A stretch of 64,000 nucleotides of DNA from Pseudopithomyces maydicus (taxonomy: Eukaryota > Ascomycota > Dothideomycetes > Pleosporales > Didymosphaeriaceae), in the NCBI GenBank assembly GCA_026873275.1, contig JANTUC010000008.1, positions 1,860,001-1,924,000 of the forward strand, read 5' to 3'. The notes under the pieces are model-generated. The model made no database searches. It was not told the origin of the DNA and worked only from the letters and a program-made list of their open reading frames with translations. Position 1 is the stretch's first letter. The number at the start of each line of letters is the position of its first letter. This document shows positions 1 to 12,339 of the stretch, in pieces. The translations under genes and the position numbers were made by a program.

Positions 1-156
1 AGCAGGATTCGTCTCTGTATCCATCGTGAATGTACATACATACATATTTCCAAAATCCCAATCCACCACCTTATATACATAGCCATCCCTTCCCAACACT
101 CACAGCCCCATCGCTCCTTCCTTTCCCCACCAAATCTCACCCCTACCACTCCTCCC

Positions 157-955
157 TCACCCCGACAAAACACCCACAACCCCAACCGCAAAACCCACCC
201 AAGCCACAACATCCACACTCCCCCACCTCACCTTGTGCCACCCCACCCACTCCCTCACCAACGCCCTCGCCCTGCCTTCTCCCTCTTCCCCCTCCTCCTC
301 CTTCTCTCTCCCTCTCCCCCTCTTCCCCCCGCACCTCCCCCTTCCCATCCTTCTTCCCCCCTCCCCAGTCTCCCCTCCCCCTCCCCACCCCCAGCACACA
401 TCCCAAACAACCCCCCACGCTCCTCCCCACCACCGGCACAAACGCATAATGCGCAAGCGCCCCCACCCCGCCAACGACGTACCACGTGCGCCACCCACCC
501 AACGGCTTGACCCCAGCTGGGAAGAGCACCAGGTTCGCGCCGCAGGAGAGCAGCGTCACGCTGTTGAGCCCGATGACCGAGTACACGCCTGTGCTGAAGA
601 AGGTTGTGAACCATGCGGGTATCACGAGGTCCGCTGATGATGGTGGTGGTGGTGGGGTTTTTCCTTTGGGGGGGTTGCGAGGGGGTTGCTGGATGAGGAT
701 GAGGATGGGGAAGGGGAGGTGGAGGTGGAGGTGGAGGTGGAGGTGGAAGTGGAGGTGGAGGTGGAAACGGAATCGATCATGGCCCGCGCGAGACGCGTGT
801 CGATGGGGGGCACGCCGAGGAAGGACGTCGTGGTGAGCCATTCCATGTATGCGTGTGTGAGGGAGGCGGTTGTGGAGAGGAGGGGGTGAGGCGGAGGAGG
901 GTGAGGGCTGGGGGGAGAGGGTGAGGGTTGTGCCGAGGAGGGTGGACGTTGCCAT
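157..955 (-). CDS. DUF1772-like small integral membrane protein (frame interrupted)
   Basis: A small fungal multi-pass membrane protein of unknown function is spread over several minus-strand frames. The start at 955 gives MATSTLLGTTLTL. A second frame carries TTASLTHAYMEWLTTTSFL and RLARAMI. A third carries IPAWFTTFFSTGVYSVIGLN and TWYVVGGVGALAHYAFVPVV. The C-terminal frame carries ALVREWVGWHKVRWGS followed by a final hydrophobic helix, with the stop at 157. These blocks occur in the order seen in fungal DUF1772-type proteins. Adding one C to the run at 910-915 joins the first two blocks. Later frame changes fall in a Ser/Thr microsatellite and a G-rich linker, and I cannot resolve whether each is an intron or a base-call error. 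The family assignment is from memory of the pattern and is only moderately certain. Confidence 0.5.
714..766. repeat. GGTGGA hexanucleotide microsatellite
   Basis: Near-perfect tandem GGTGGA units inside the DUF1772-like gene. On the coding (minus) strand they read as an alternating Ser-Thr tract between the predicted first and second membrane segments. Confidence 0.85.
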
Positions 956-2125
956 GTTGGTTGGTTCGTTGGTTCGTTGGTGGTCTGACGAGGGTGTTTG
1001 AAGATAGAGACGCTGAGGTGGTACGTTGGTATGGGGGATGATGTTGATGTTTTGCGCTGGGGTATGTGTGTGTGTTTGTTTGTATGTATATCCTTTGGTC
1101 GATAGATTGGCGAGGTTTTTATGTCGTTCGATTCGCTCGATTCGTTCGTTCGTATGGGCGGGGGAAGTATCTGTCTAATCAATACCTAGGCACGGTAGAG
1201 ATATAAACAGCGATGCAACAACCGAAGGATGGAACGAGCGTCGATCCGTATACCCCAGCACCACCCAAAATGTAAACCAAGTACGTAGGTAGCGATCTTC
1301 CACGCAACAATCAATATATGAAATCACAAACCGTAATCTCGCGACACACACACGCATACACACACATATATATATATATTTACACAACAACCCGTAGCCC
1401 CCCCAGCAATTCTAAAGTCGCACGTAAGCACGCTTTCCCCACAACGCGCCACAAGGTGAGGTGGTGAGCATGTGGCCTGACGGGGCCCTGACAAGGCCCT
1501 GACAGCGCCGTGACAGCGCCGTGGCGGGGGCCAAAGGGGAAACTTCGGGAGCGGGTGCGGGGTCCGTTTTGCCGTTCGAACCGTACATGATCCATCATAC
1601 CGACGACGGGATGGGATGGATGCGATTTGGAGTACAACTCTATGTACTCGCCCGTAATGTAATAGTAATGGAAAAGGGGGCGATATGCAGCGCTGATGAC
1701 GAGAGAAGCGGTGGGAGGGAAAGTGCGAGGGTGGGTGGACGGATGTATGTAATGACACTCTGGGTGGAACGGGGTGGAGATAATAGATGGGATAGGATAG
1801 GACAGGATGGGATAGATGACTAGATTATTGTGTGTTGGGTTGTGCGTATGATGAGGTGTGTGTATGTATGTGTACACGAGTGTTGAGATGAAGCTGGGTA
1901 TCATTCTATTTTACGTTGATTCGACTTCATCCGCCACGAGCCGTATACGTGAATATGCAAATACGTACGTACGAACCCACCGCGATAGATCAAAAACGCC
2001 TCGAAATGCAAGTACACAAAGACTTTTCCAAACAAGCGCCCGCCACAATGCAAGCACCATCTTCATACCCAACCACCCATCCATATCCACACATCCATCC
2101 AGCCGTCCATCATCTGTCCATCACT
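956..2125. other. Intergenic, low complexity
   Basis: No credible gene. It contains TTGGTTCG-type short repeats upstream of the gene ending at 955, CA/TA-rich microsatellite near 1345-1385, and C- or T-rich runs approaching the 3' end of UTP20. Frames open here are compositional and resemble no family. Confidence 0.6.
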
Positions 2126-5100
2126 TTACCACCCCCGCCTCCTCCCCCTAAACTCTTCCCCCTTCTCCTTCCTCTTCACCTTCTTCACCTCATTCCTCCT
2201 CCTCTTCTCCCTCCCCCACCTCTCAGGCTCCGTAATAGCCCCAACCTTCCTCTTCTCCCTCCTCCCCTCTCTCCTCTCCCTCACCCCCTTCTGCACTTGA
2301 TTCATAACCTCGAGGTACTCCCTCGTCCCCATGCGCTTCTGCAGCGCATCCATGATCTCGCTCCCCTTGTCAATAACACTGCGGTACGTGTCGTTGAACG
2401 CGGGGTCGGTAGAGCGCGGGATGGTGGTGGAGGGGTCTGTGAGGGTGGAGAGGGTGGTGAGGAGGTGCGGGAGGGATGATTGTAAGGGGGGAGGGGCAGC
2501 GCGGAGATGAGCGTGTGGAGGAGGGTTGTGGTGGCGGATTTGGGGTAGAGGGAGGAGAGCTTCATGATTTTGGTGGGGAGGCGGAGGAGGCCTGAGAGGC
2601 GGGTTAGGAGGCGGTGGAGGGCGGTGGGGAGGGTGTTGGTTTCTTCTTCTCCATCGTCGTCGTCGGCGTCGTTGTCGTCGGCGTCGGAAGACGAGGCGTT
2701 GTCGTCGCCGGCCTTGGCCCAGTTCCATTTTACGCCGTTGGCGGCGAGGCAGCGCGCGAGGAAGGCGAGGTTGCGCACGCTCTGGATGCAGAGGTCCTCG
2801 TTTGTGTTGGAGCCGGGTGTTTCGAGGTTCTTGAGGAACGCGTGCGTGAGCTTGATCATGACTTCCTCTGGGAGCAGGAGGCCGCGAGAGCCTTCCAGCG
2901 GCACGCTCTCGAGCCCAGTTGCGCTGTTAGCGCTGGAAAGATCCGCGAAGAGGATGCCGATGAGCTTTGCAGCCGTGAGCTTTACCCACGCATGAGGGTA
3001 TGCCACGCATGAGCGGATGGACGTCCAGATGGCCTCTCTGTTCGCCGATAGGGTATAGTCAGCCCACGGCTTGGTGAGCTTGGAGAAGACGAGGAGCGAG
3101 TAGTAAATCAGCTCCCAGTCCTCTTCGTCACGGCGCTCCAGGCAGGTTTCCAGCGTCTCTTGAAGCTGCGATATCACAAAGTCGAGCTCCTTTGGTTTTG
3201 CGTCCGTAGCCTCGAGATAGAGACCCCAGCACTGGATACCGAGGCGCTTGAGACCGACGTCCTCGTCCTGAACAAGCCACTCCTTGAGGTCGCCAGCAAA
3301 ACTCTTCAGTTGAGCGGCATTTGCGCGTTCGAAGAGAGCCTTGACCAGAGCGCCGGCCATGGTTCGGCAGTCGGCGTTGTCATCATTGGCCATGGAATGA
3401 ACCAAGGGAAGAAACAACATGCCCAGATGCTCATCAAGAGCCTCGCCCACCTTGTTCAGGATAAGAGACAAAGCTTCCATGACCGACTGCCTTCCTTCAA
3501 CATGTTGATACTGAAGATTCTTAACCAGATACTCCAACTGCTTCGAGAACCTCTTCTTCGCCTGCGGATAATCCGTCAGGAAATTGAAGTACAAGCTGCG
3601 GCCCAAATCGCGCGCCGAGCGAGTCTGATTCGTGATCATCATGGCAGCAACGCGATCCATCACCTCGTAAACCTCGGCAATTACAATCTGAGGCTTGTGG
3701 TTGATGATCGCCTTCAGGAAGCCAAAAATGATACCCTGTCGATCCGGTTCATCGACGTCGACCGACACGCGCTTCAGCAAGAACGCGAGATCCTGCTCTC
3801 GAATTTGCACATTGGGTCGCTCGCGCAGGATACTCGATATCAGCTTCAACGAAGCCTGTGACAGCTCCGAGAGGGACGACGGCGCACCTCTGATGAAGCG
3901 AACAGCCTCGGTGACATATGTAGGCGCGTTCGTATCCAGCTCCTTCATAGGCGTCTTGAGTATATTCGACAACAACCGGATAGCCGCAATGGCAACCTCC
4001 TCCTGGCCAGCAACCAGAGCGTCTCCGATCACAGGAAGGAACCCAGCCAAGTTCTGCGGCGTCTGCAGCTCCTCGTGCTTGCGAAGCACCGTCCTCAAGA
4101 TATCCAGCGAAAACTTGATCATCTTGTGCGTATACAGGGCGGTGGCATGGCGCGTCCCGCTCTTGGCTGCATATTTCATGTTGATGAGGAATTTCCTGTT
4201 CCTTGCGTCCACATGCTCGACCTTCTCCGTGCTGTTGCTCTTGTAAGATTCTTGGATGAGTTCGTAGCACCAGGTGAGGATGTCCCGAGAGGCGACGGTC
4301 GGGTTGTTCAGGAGGCCGATGCCAATGCGACGGAGCAACTCGTCAATCTTGGTGACCATTCGAGGACTCAGCTTCTCGGAAAGCAGAGATTGAACGGGGG
4401 CAACGAGCTGGATGAGGTGCGAGGGCGTTGCGTTGCGGGAGATGATGTCCATGCTGTCGAAGGATTTGCTGCTTCGGACCTCCTTCATCTTGGATATATA
4501 TTCTTCGGCATCTGGAGAAGAGTCAGCCTCAGTCGTTTGCGGTATGAACAATTGACCTACCTTTTTCTTGACCTGTAACACCAAAGGTATCGTCCATAAT
4601 GACATCGACCTGAAGGGAGGACACAATTAGCTCAAGTTGTCAAAGATTCAGAGTAAGTCTCTTACCATCTCGGGAATGCAATAATCCAGCTCCCCGGGCG
4701 CTAGCTGCTCCTCAGCAAACTTCACCAATATACTATGCATCGTAAACGACAAAACATGCAACTGGTACCCTCTCGCGAGTGCTATTCTCAAAGCCCTCAG
4801 GATAAACCCAAGATACGACGCCCCAGTAAAAGTAGCAATCTCACAAAGAGTATTCCGCGCCTGATCGCGAGAGCCCTGATCCTTACTCTTCAGGATATAA
4901 GAGATATCAAGCAGGACGCCTGGCAGTCGTGCTTCGACTTCGGTAGGCGGAAGAAGGAGCAACGCTTTGACCACTGCGATGGCAACGGGCACGCGCAGAC
5001 TGACCGTCGAGTCGTCTTTCTTGCGGAGGAATTCTTGGAGAGGGGGCAGGATGTTGTTGGTGAGGTCTTGGGCGAGCTTTTCTTGGCCGGGGAGCCCCTT

Positions 5101-8100
5101 TGCGAGAGTTGGGGGTGCGGATGCCTCGTCGATGTCCATGGGAATAGCGTCGTTCGATTGCGCGACCTCGTTGGTAATCTCTTCGGTGGGTTTTACATCG
5201 GGTGAAACGGATGAGACGTAACCCTTTGACTTGCCGGCGCGGTTCAGACTGTCAAATAGACCGCTGAGGAGTTTGATGACGGTCTTTTGCATGTCTTCTT
5301 TGCTCGACAGATACCCAATATACCTCCGTAAGAGAGATCTGTATTGTGGCCAATCAAGGTACAAACATAACGAGGTTATCGTCTTGCCAGTCTCTCCCGA
5401 AAGCGCGTTTGCACTCTCCGAATTTGAACCATCATCAGCCTTGTTAAAGACAAAATGCTCCAGCAGCGGGATCATGATGTGATAGATGTTGCCAGGCGCG
5501 AGCTTGGGGGCATGGGATGCTAGTCGGCGCAACGCCCGCAGACGTCTGTGTGATTGAATGTGAAGAATGTTAGTGAAGAAAGAAGCTTCGTCGTCCAGGC
5601 CATCAGCACCAGAAAGTATGTGCAGATCCGCGACTGGTGCCCAACCCTGGAACGTCTCGACTAGCTGTCCTAGAACAGACAAGAATTCAATTCGCACCAG
5701 CTCGGAGTCCTCTCGCAATCCGAATTGTATGCCGGGGAGAATGGTATTAGAAATAAATTCCTTGATGGTTTCGTCCTGTCCAATCGTCTTGATAAAATGC
5801 CGAAGGGATAACCCAGCATTGACACGAATGCTCAGCTCATCCTTGTTCTTGACATGGAAAAGCATGTTATGCAGAAGCGGCTTCCATTGAAGAAGATCAA
5901 ATTCCGAGCTTGCTGTGATGGTCGCGAAGGCTCCCGCGACTCGATCGAAATCCGGCTCGTCCAGGCGGCTTGCAGAGTAAGCGTTCAAATTCTCACACAG
6001 AGACGACACAACAGTCAGCTCCTCTCTATACTGAGACAAGTCCTCCAAAATCTTGCAGAGGAGGTCCCTAGCATTCCGATCTTTCATGTACGCGAACAGC
6101 GGAACAGTGGATTCGAACACGACGGTGAAAAGCTCCGCCATGTCGTCGCTCTGGCAACGGGGAATGAATTCATGGAGAATCTTGAGAAGACCCAGCTTGG
6201 TGGCAGCGTTCACACGCTGGGAGGGCTGCTTCAGGAGGAAGCTGGAGACTTCTGTCAAGCTTCGCGACTCCATGGATCCAACGATGTGAGGAGCAATCTC
6301 TGCGACGGTGTGAACACCGCTTTCGAGAACCTCTCTGCTTGGGCTCTGGCGCAAGAGAGCACCAACGTGTACGAGGATGGTGTTGGCATATGGCTGTAAT
6401 ATATTCGAGATGATCTTCTGCCGCTGGATCTTATCGTCGGTAGATTCGCCCTCAGGAGCTGTAGCTAGCTTGATTGCCTCGCGCAGGATGCTGTCCAGCA
6501 CAAACTGCTTCACCTCATCCTTGGCCGATGGAATCACCAAGCACTCCGTGACTTTCGTTAGTGTGTCGGGGTTGATGACAAGGAAAGAAGCGGTAGAAGC
6601 AGACTTTGCCCACGCAGCGAAAAGTTTCAAGAGCCCCGAGACGGAATGCGAAGACTCGATTGGAAGTTTCTCGAGCCTGGGGCTTACCAGCTCTGCCACG
6701 ATGACAGAAGCATAAGGCGTCCATGCGAATTCTGGTGAGCTCTCAAACAGCACGTTCAAGGCATGCAAAGCGCGTTGCCGAATAGATCGGTAGATGGAGG
6801 TTTGTGTATTGTCGTCCTCCGATACCGAAGCCAAGGTTCGTGTCGCATTGATCAAGCAGTACAGAATAGGATCGACAAGGTAGTCAACGAACGGGCGGAT
6901 CGTGGTTTTCAGAGCTGAAAGCAGGTCTTCAATCATGTGGATCAGACCCACCTGCTTTCTCGCAGCGAGCAAATCTGCCTTGAGAACAGCTTCATTCGTT
7001 GTTGCTTTGGTAGAGTTCAGAATCCGGATTCCGCTCAAGGGACCCAACGCGATTTCAAGGAATTGATGAACCATGCTAGACTCCTTGGTTAGAGCTTGGA
7101 ATACAGCTCTTCTCTTGACATCAAGGCCGCGTTTTCCACTGATGACTCTTCCGTATAGCAGGCGAAGCAGGACCGGAATCAGGACGTTGCGATGATCTTC
7201 TTTGATAGTACCTTCAAATATTTCTGTAACCTCATCTCTGAACTGGGCGTCGTCCAAGAGATTGAGCAGCTTCTCCTTATAAGCAATAATGGCAGGCTCT
7301 TTGTAGGCAAAAAGGGCCTGCAGCGCAGCTTTTTGTACATCGACATCTCCATTAGCAAGTAGAGACAGCAAGGCCTGGTAAACTTCTTGGGCCTTGTACA
7401 GCACTTTCGCGTTCTGGAAAGCCGCAAAGAGGGTAAGAAGTGCTTTGAGATCCTTTCTTGTCCATCGGTTGTCCTCTTCTGGTGCTTCTTCAGCCGTTTT
7501 GTCGTCATCCGATACTTCTGCTGGCCGCTGAACCGACGCCCATTCTAACAGGACTGGGACGAGAACACGGGACCTCTTCTCAGCCACAGCCGGCAGAGCA
7601 TTTAGCACGCGTAGCGCCTGTGTGCGGGAGAACGCATTGAGCAGCTGGACGCTTGTATGATCGCGTTCGAAGCGGGTTCTGAGTTGTTCCTCGGTATCGT
7701 CCGACATGGCTTGGGATTTGCTTATTGTCTGCTCGAGCGCCATGACGTTGGTGCATTCAAATTCACTGACCCAACGCGGAGGGGGTGGTGGCTCCGTTGA
7801 CGCATTGGCGGGTTCATCGGTAACGACGTTTTCTTGACCTATCCATTCGATTGCCAACCGCAGGACATGGCCTTCTCCTTCCTTGGTCTCACAAATGACC
7901 TTGAGTGCTGCGCATACGTCGTCCCAAACCGATGCAAGCCGAACGTGGAGGAGACCGAACAAGAAGGAGGGAATTGCTTCTCCTAATAGCTCGTCTGAAG
8001 CTATTCCTGAGTATTGCTTGGAAAGCGTGTTGATCCTCATGGAAATGGATCGCTGGGTTTCCAAGTTGATGGGTGTCTGCTCGATGATACTTGCAACATT

Positions 8101-10092
8101 AATGGCGTTCCGTTGCTCCTCAGTATCGACAGCTAGCAATTCGAAGAGTCCCAAAGCGACGAGTCGCAGGTCGTGTGACGGCGAACCCAAGCAACCTACA
8201 AGAGCTTTCTTGAGTGGTTCGATATGGCTTCCAGTAAACTCGAGGCTGCCTTTGTTTTTTTCGGCAAGCAACAACAATGATTTGAAAAATGACAAGTTTC
8301 CTTTCATCTCGCTGGATTTCGAGCAAAGTGAAGGCCATAATTGAACCAATGATTCTTTAAGTCCATCATTTTGAGCCAGATACAGAAAGCCATTGCCGGC
8401 AGCAAACGTGCTGATGGTCGGTGAGTCGACTTCTGACTGCACAGATGCATTCAAGATGTTGTAAAGGTACTGCGAGATGGACTGCTTTTTCTCGGACGAG
8501 ATGACCACGCTTCCTATAGCCTCAAGGTAAGCATTGGATTCGAACACTATTTCATCCAGGTCATCCGTCGCGCTGCTTGCACTCTCGAGCTGCCTGAAGC
8601 GGTCGCTCATCTTCGCGATCCACGACGAAGGGACCGGCAGAGACTCCTTCGCAATGATGTTCTGCTCGCGAAGAACCGGTAGCGAAATAGCTAGTTGACT
8701 TCCGTACTCCTGGGCTTTCTGAGAAGTCCACCTCTTGAAGTAGGACATGAAGAGGGTGTTGAATCGTTCTCCACCGAGAAGCGCGAATCGATTGCAGAAA
8801 GACAGGAAAAAGGGCTCCAAAGAACCCTTGCTTGTCATTTCCAAAAGCTTCGTCGAGGGGATGGCCGCGTCAATGGAGCAGTATTGGAACACGATGGCGA
8901 GTGTGGAGAGGAGCTCTTGGATATGTGTGGCGTTAACCTCCTTGGACTTTACGGTGTTCTGGACCAGAAGACCTGTAGTCTCGAGGATGGCTGGCCATGA
9001 GTTTGCGACGCGTGAGCCCTTGCGAACACCACATACGACAAAGAGCAGGCGCGATGAAAGACCGAGATAGCGTACGTCGGAGCTATTCGACTTGACCACC
9101 TCGAGGATGGTGCTTACAAGCGGGTGAAAGCCGTCCGCATCGCAGTGATGAATGACACTGGTGACTACGCCTATGAGGATGGGTTCTAAAGGAGGCGACT
9201 CCAGATCCGCGTACTCGTCGTCAAAGGTACGCAGCAAGAGCTCCTGCACTATAGCGACAGCGCTTGAATGCAGGCCTCGCTGGAGGCCCTTGATGGAATC
9301 CGCCAGGCAGAACATGACACCCTGACGGAAATCCGTATTTGATCCCTCTTGCAACAGATCTGAGATATGCTTTATTATCGTCTGCAGAGGCGATTTATCG
9401 CGGTGGTAAGCCGCGCCTGCCTTGCGAATCAGGAAGGACAAACTCTCCGCCGCAAATCGCATGACGAAGAGCTTCTGGCGGGCCTTGCCCAGCAGAGGGA
9501 CCATCAAGTCGAAGACGGGCCTCAGATCGGGCACCAGGAGCCTGGAGAGGTATTTGAAGAGCCATGCGAGGCAGGTGAAGCTCCATTCGATGACGTCGAC
9601 GTGGGCGTGGGTGGCGGCGAGGTTGGCGACGGTCTGCACGGCGGTGTGGAAGTGCTTCTCGAAGCGGGCGCCCAGGTCGTGGGCGAAGCTCTCGAGCAGC
9701 TTCAGCAGGGGCTGGGCGCTGTTCTCGTCGCGCTTCTCCAGCGCGTCCATGAGGAGGGCGAAGATGCGCTCGTCATTGTGCAGCAGCTGCGGCAGGCTTT
9801 CGCAGAGGGAGGAGACGCGGCGGGCAAAGTGGGTGAAGACCTCGGACAGATTGATGTCCCTCCACTCGACGAGGGCGTCCTTGAAGTACGAGAAGGTCTG
9901 GTCGAGCTCGGCGTCGTCGATGATGGTGTTGCGGCCGCGGCGGATGGGCTCGATCTTCAGTTTCGCGATGCGCTGGGCGAAGGACTCGTAGGTGTGGTTC
10001 TTGGTGGAGCGGGTGCCGCCCTTGACGCGCTTTGCGACGCGGTACATGGGCTTCGCAGGCGCCGAGAGGGAGCCCCTGGACATGGCGGGCAT
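2126..10092 (-). CDS. UTP20: U3 snoRNP component UTP20 (DRIM-type, 18S rRNA processing)
   Basis: UTP20 is a giant HEAT-repeat component of the small-subunit processome, acting in the nucleolus in 18S rRNA maturation. The start is set at 10092 (MPAMSRGSLS), just before the conserved N-terminal block beginning YRVAKRVKGGTRSTKNHTYE. There are three exons: 10092-4666, 4609-4561 and 4511-2126. The introns (4665-4610, 56 bp; 4560-4512, 49 bp) are GT-AG, and splicing restores DVIMDDTFGVTGQEKDAEEY ahead of KEVRSSKSFDS, as expected for the family. The C-terminus is a basic tail typical of Utp20. Near 2486-2491 the frame changes in a six-G run (C run on the coding strand). No AC dinucleotide (GT donor on the minus strand) occurs between about 2430 and 2690, so a canonical intron cannot explain it. 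One extra base gives 2620 residues, versus about 2490 in yeast. Confidence 0.95.
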
Positions 10093-10304
10093 TGTGTGTG
10101 CAGGAGCGTCTTTTTCTTCGTCCTCGTCTTCTGCGTCTTCTCTGCCGCCTCTCCACAAATCTCGACGGAAAATAAAAGCGGGGCGCCGCCAAGATTTCGC
10201 GGCGTCAGGGTCTCCGACTGGCCGGCCAGAAAAAAGTCGTCCGAATTTCTGCAGTTCTGCGCCTCCGCGTGCGACAGAAGAATTACCAGACCAACATTTT
10301 GAAC
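10093..10304. promoter_or_regulatory. Shared divergent promoter of UTP20 and DBP3
   Basis: Only 212 bp separate the two divergent start codons, and both products act in ribosome assembly, so the segment must hold both 5' leaders and core promoters. No clear TATA box is visible. Co-regulation is inferred. Confidence 0.6.
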
Positions 10305-12339
10305 ATGGGGAAGCGCGCAATTGCCGACGTGATCGCCGACGACGTCCCCGTCAAGGACGAGGCGCTGTCCCGCAAGAAGAGCAAGAAGGACAAGAGCGAG
10401 AAGCGCAAGAGAAGCGCCCCAGCCGTCGACTCGGAATCTGCGACCAATGGCACCGCGACGCCCATGGACGTCGACGGTGACGCTGACGTAGAGCTGTCCA
10501 AGGAGGAGCGCAGGGCCGCGAAGAAGGCGAGGAAAGAGGCGAAGGAGGCCGCAAAGGCCGCAAAGGCTCGCGGCTCAGAAGCCCATGCTGAGCCCGTCGA
10601 CGGCGCTGATAACGACGAGGACGACGCCGCCGCAAAGGCTGCACGGAAGGCTGCGCGCAAGGCAGAGAAGGCAGAGAAGAAGAAGTCCAAGTCGAAGCAG
10701 TCGACCGACGACGACACCACCACCACCGCCGCCTCCTCCAAGCTCACTTCGGCAGCCACCTCTGCGATTCCCTCCCGCGTCGAGTCCTCCGCCACCAGCC
10801 CGGAGCCAGCGCCCCAGAACGGCGCTCTCGCGTACGAGGAGAACAAAGAGTTGACCGCCCTCCCGCAGTCGGAGGTCGACGCCTACCTCTCTACCCACAC
10901 CGTCACCATCGACGATCCTAAACCTTCCGCCCGCAAGCTTCGCCCAATCATCAAGTTCGACTACCTGCCCGTAACCGACGAGTCGCAACGAGCACCCTTC
11001 AAATCCTTCACCGCGCCCACGCCCATACAAGCCGTGACATGGCCTGCGCTGCTGTCCGGCAGGGACATGGTCGGCGTCGCAGAGACGGGCTCAGGAAAGA
11101 CGCTCGCCTTCGGCGTGCCCTGCGTGCGCTTCATCACCTCGCTGCCAAAGAGCAAGCGCAAGGGCGTAAAGGCCGTCATCGTCTCGCCCACTCGCGAGCT
11201 GGCGGTCCAGATCCACGACCAGCTCGTGCAGTTGGCGAAGCCCGCAGGCCTCGAGGTCGTCTGTGTGTACGGCGGTGTTCCCAAGGAACCTCAGGTCAAG
11301 GCCATCCGCACGGCGTCCATCGTGGTTGCCACACCGGGGCGTCTGAACGACTTGATCGGAGATGGCTCGGCGGATCTCAGCAGCGCGGAGTACGTGGTGC
11401 TCGACGAGGCGGACCGCATGCTCGACAAGGGTTTCGAGGATGCCATCCGGCAGATCATCAGCTGCACGCCCTCAAAGCGGCAAACGCTCATGTTCACGGC
11501 GACCTGGCCGCCGTCCGTCCGCGAGCTCGCCTCCACCTTCATGCTGTCCCCGGTCAAGATCACCATCGGCGACAACGTGTCCGGCGAGCTGCGCGCCAAC
11601 ACGCGCATCAAGCAGCTCGTCGAGGTGGTCGACCCCCGCGGCAAGGAAACCCGCCTCCTCCAGCTCCTCAAGCAGTACCAGTCCGGCAAGAACAAGGAAG
11701 ACCGCATCCTCGTCTTCTGCCTGTACAAGAAGGAGGCCACGCGCATCGAGGGCTTCATCCGCTCCAAGGGCTTCCGCGTCGGCGGCATCCACGGCGATCT
11801 CAGCCAGGACAAGCGCAGTGCGGCTCTGCAAGCCTTCAAGGAGGGCAAGGTCCCTCTGCTGGTCGCCACCGACGTCGCAGCGCGCGGCCTCGACATCCCC
11901 GCCGTCAAGGTCGTCATCAACGTGACGTTCCCGCTGACCGCCGAGGACTACGTGCACCGCATCGGGCGGACGGGTCGCGCTGGAAAGGACGGCATCGCCG
12001 TCACGCTGTTCACGGAACACGACAAGGCGTTGTCGGGATCGTGCGTTGCGCCCTCCCTTTGAATTACCTGGACCAGACCACCTTTGCTAACCGCTACACA
12101 GGCTCATCAACGTCCTCAAGGGCGCCAACCAGCCCGTCCCCGAGGAACTCCTCAAGTTCGGCACCACCGTCAAGAAGAAGGAACACGGTGCCTACGGCGC
12201 GTTCTACAAGGACGTGGATCCGAACAAGAAGGCCACCAAGATTACCGTGAGTGCATCTTCATCCTCCCCCTTTTTTCCCGCGGCTGAAGCGCGAACGAAC
12301 CATTTACTAACGTGCGGGCTGTTTGCATAGTTCGATTAA
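10305..12339 (+). CDS. DBP3: ATP-dependent DEAD-box RNA helicase DBP3
   Basis: A nucleolar DEAD-box helicase needed for 27S/35S pre-rRNA processing in the large-subunit pathway. The start MGKRAIADVIADD is followed by a Lys/Ala/Glu-rich basic tail (residues 10-130) typical of DBP3. The helicase motifs are in order: AETGSGKT (about residue 258), PTREL, TPGR, DEAD within VVLDEADRMLDKGF (about 365), TAT, VATDVAARGLDI and HRIGRTGRAG (about 550). Exons are 10305-12040, 12102-12246 and 12331-12339. The introns are 61 bp (branch-like TTGCTAACC) and 84 bp (TTTACTAACG), and the last exon encodes only Phe-Asp-stop. The spliced product is 629 residues, with ITFD at the C-terminus. The frame is intact. 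It is divergent from UTP20, a ribosome-biogenesis partner. Confidence 0.96.

Noticed and set aside
1324..1904. Overlapping minus-strand frames of 144 and 174 codons
   Set aside because: Arise from C-rich and TACA-type repeats; no conserved segment.
9367..10302. 311-codon plus-strand frame opposite the UTP20 5' end
   Set aside because: Antisense shadow of a strongly conserved coding region.
11039..12250. 403-codon frame within DBP3
   Set aside because: Alternative frame of the helicase, Arg/His-rich, typical of shadow translation in GC-rich genes.
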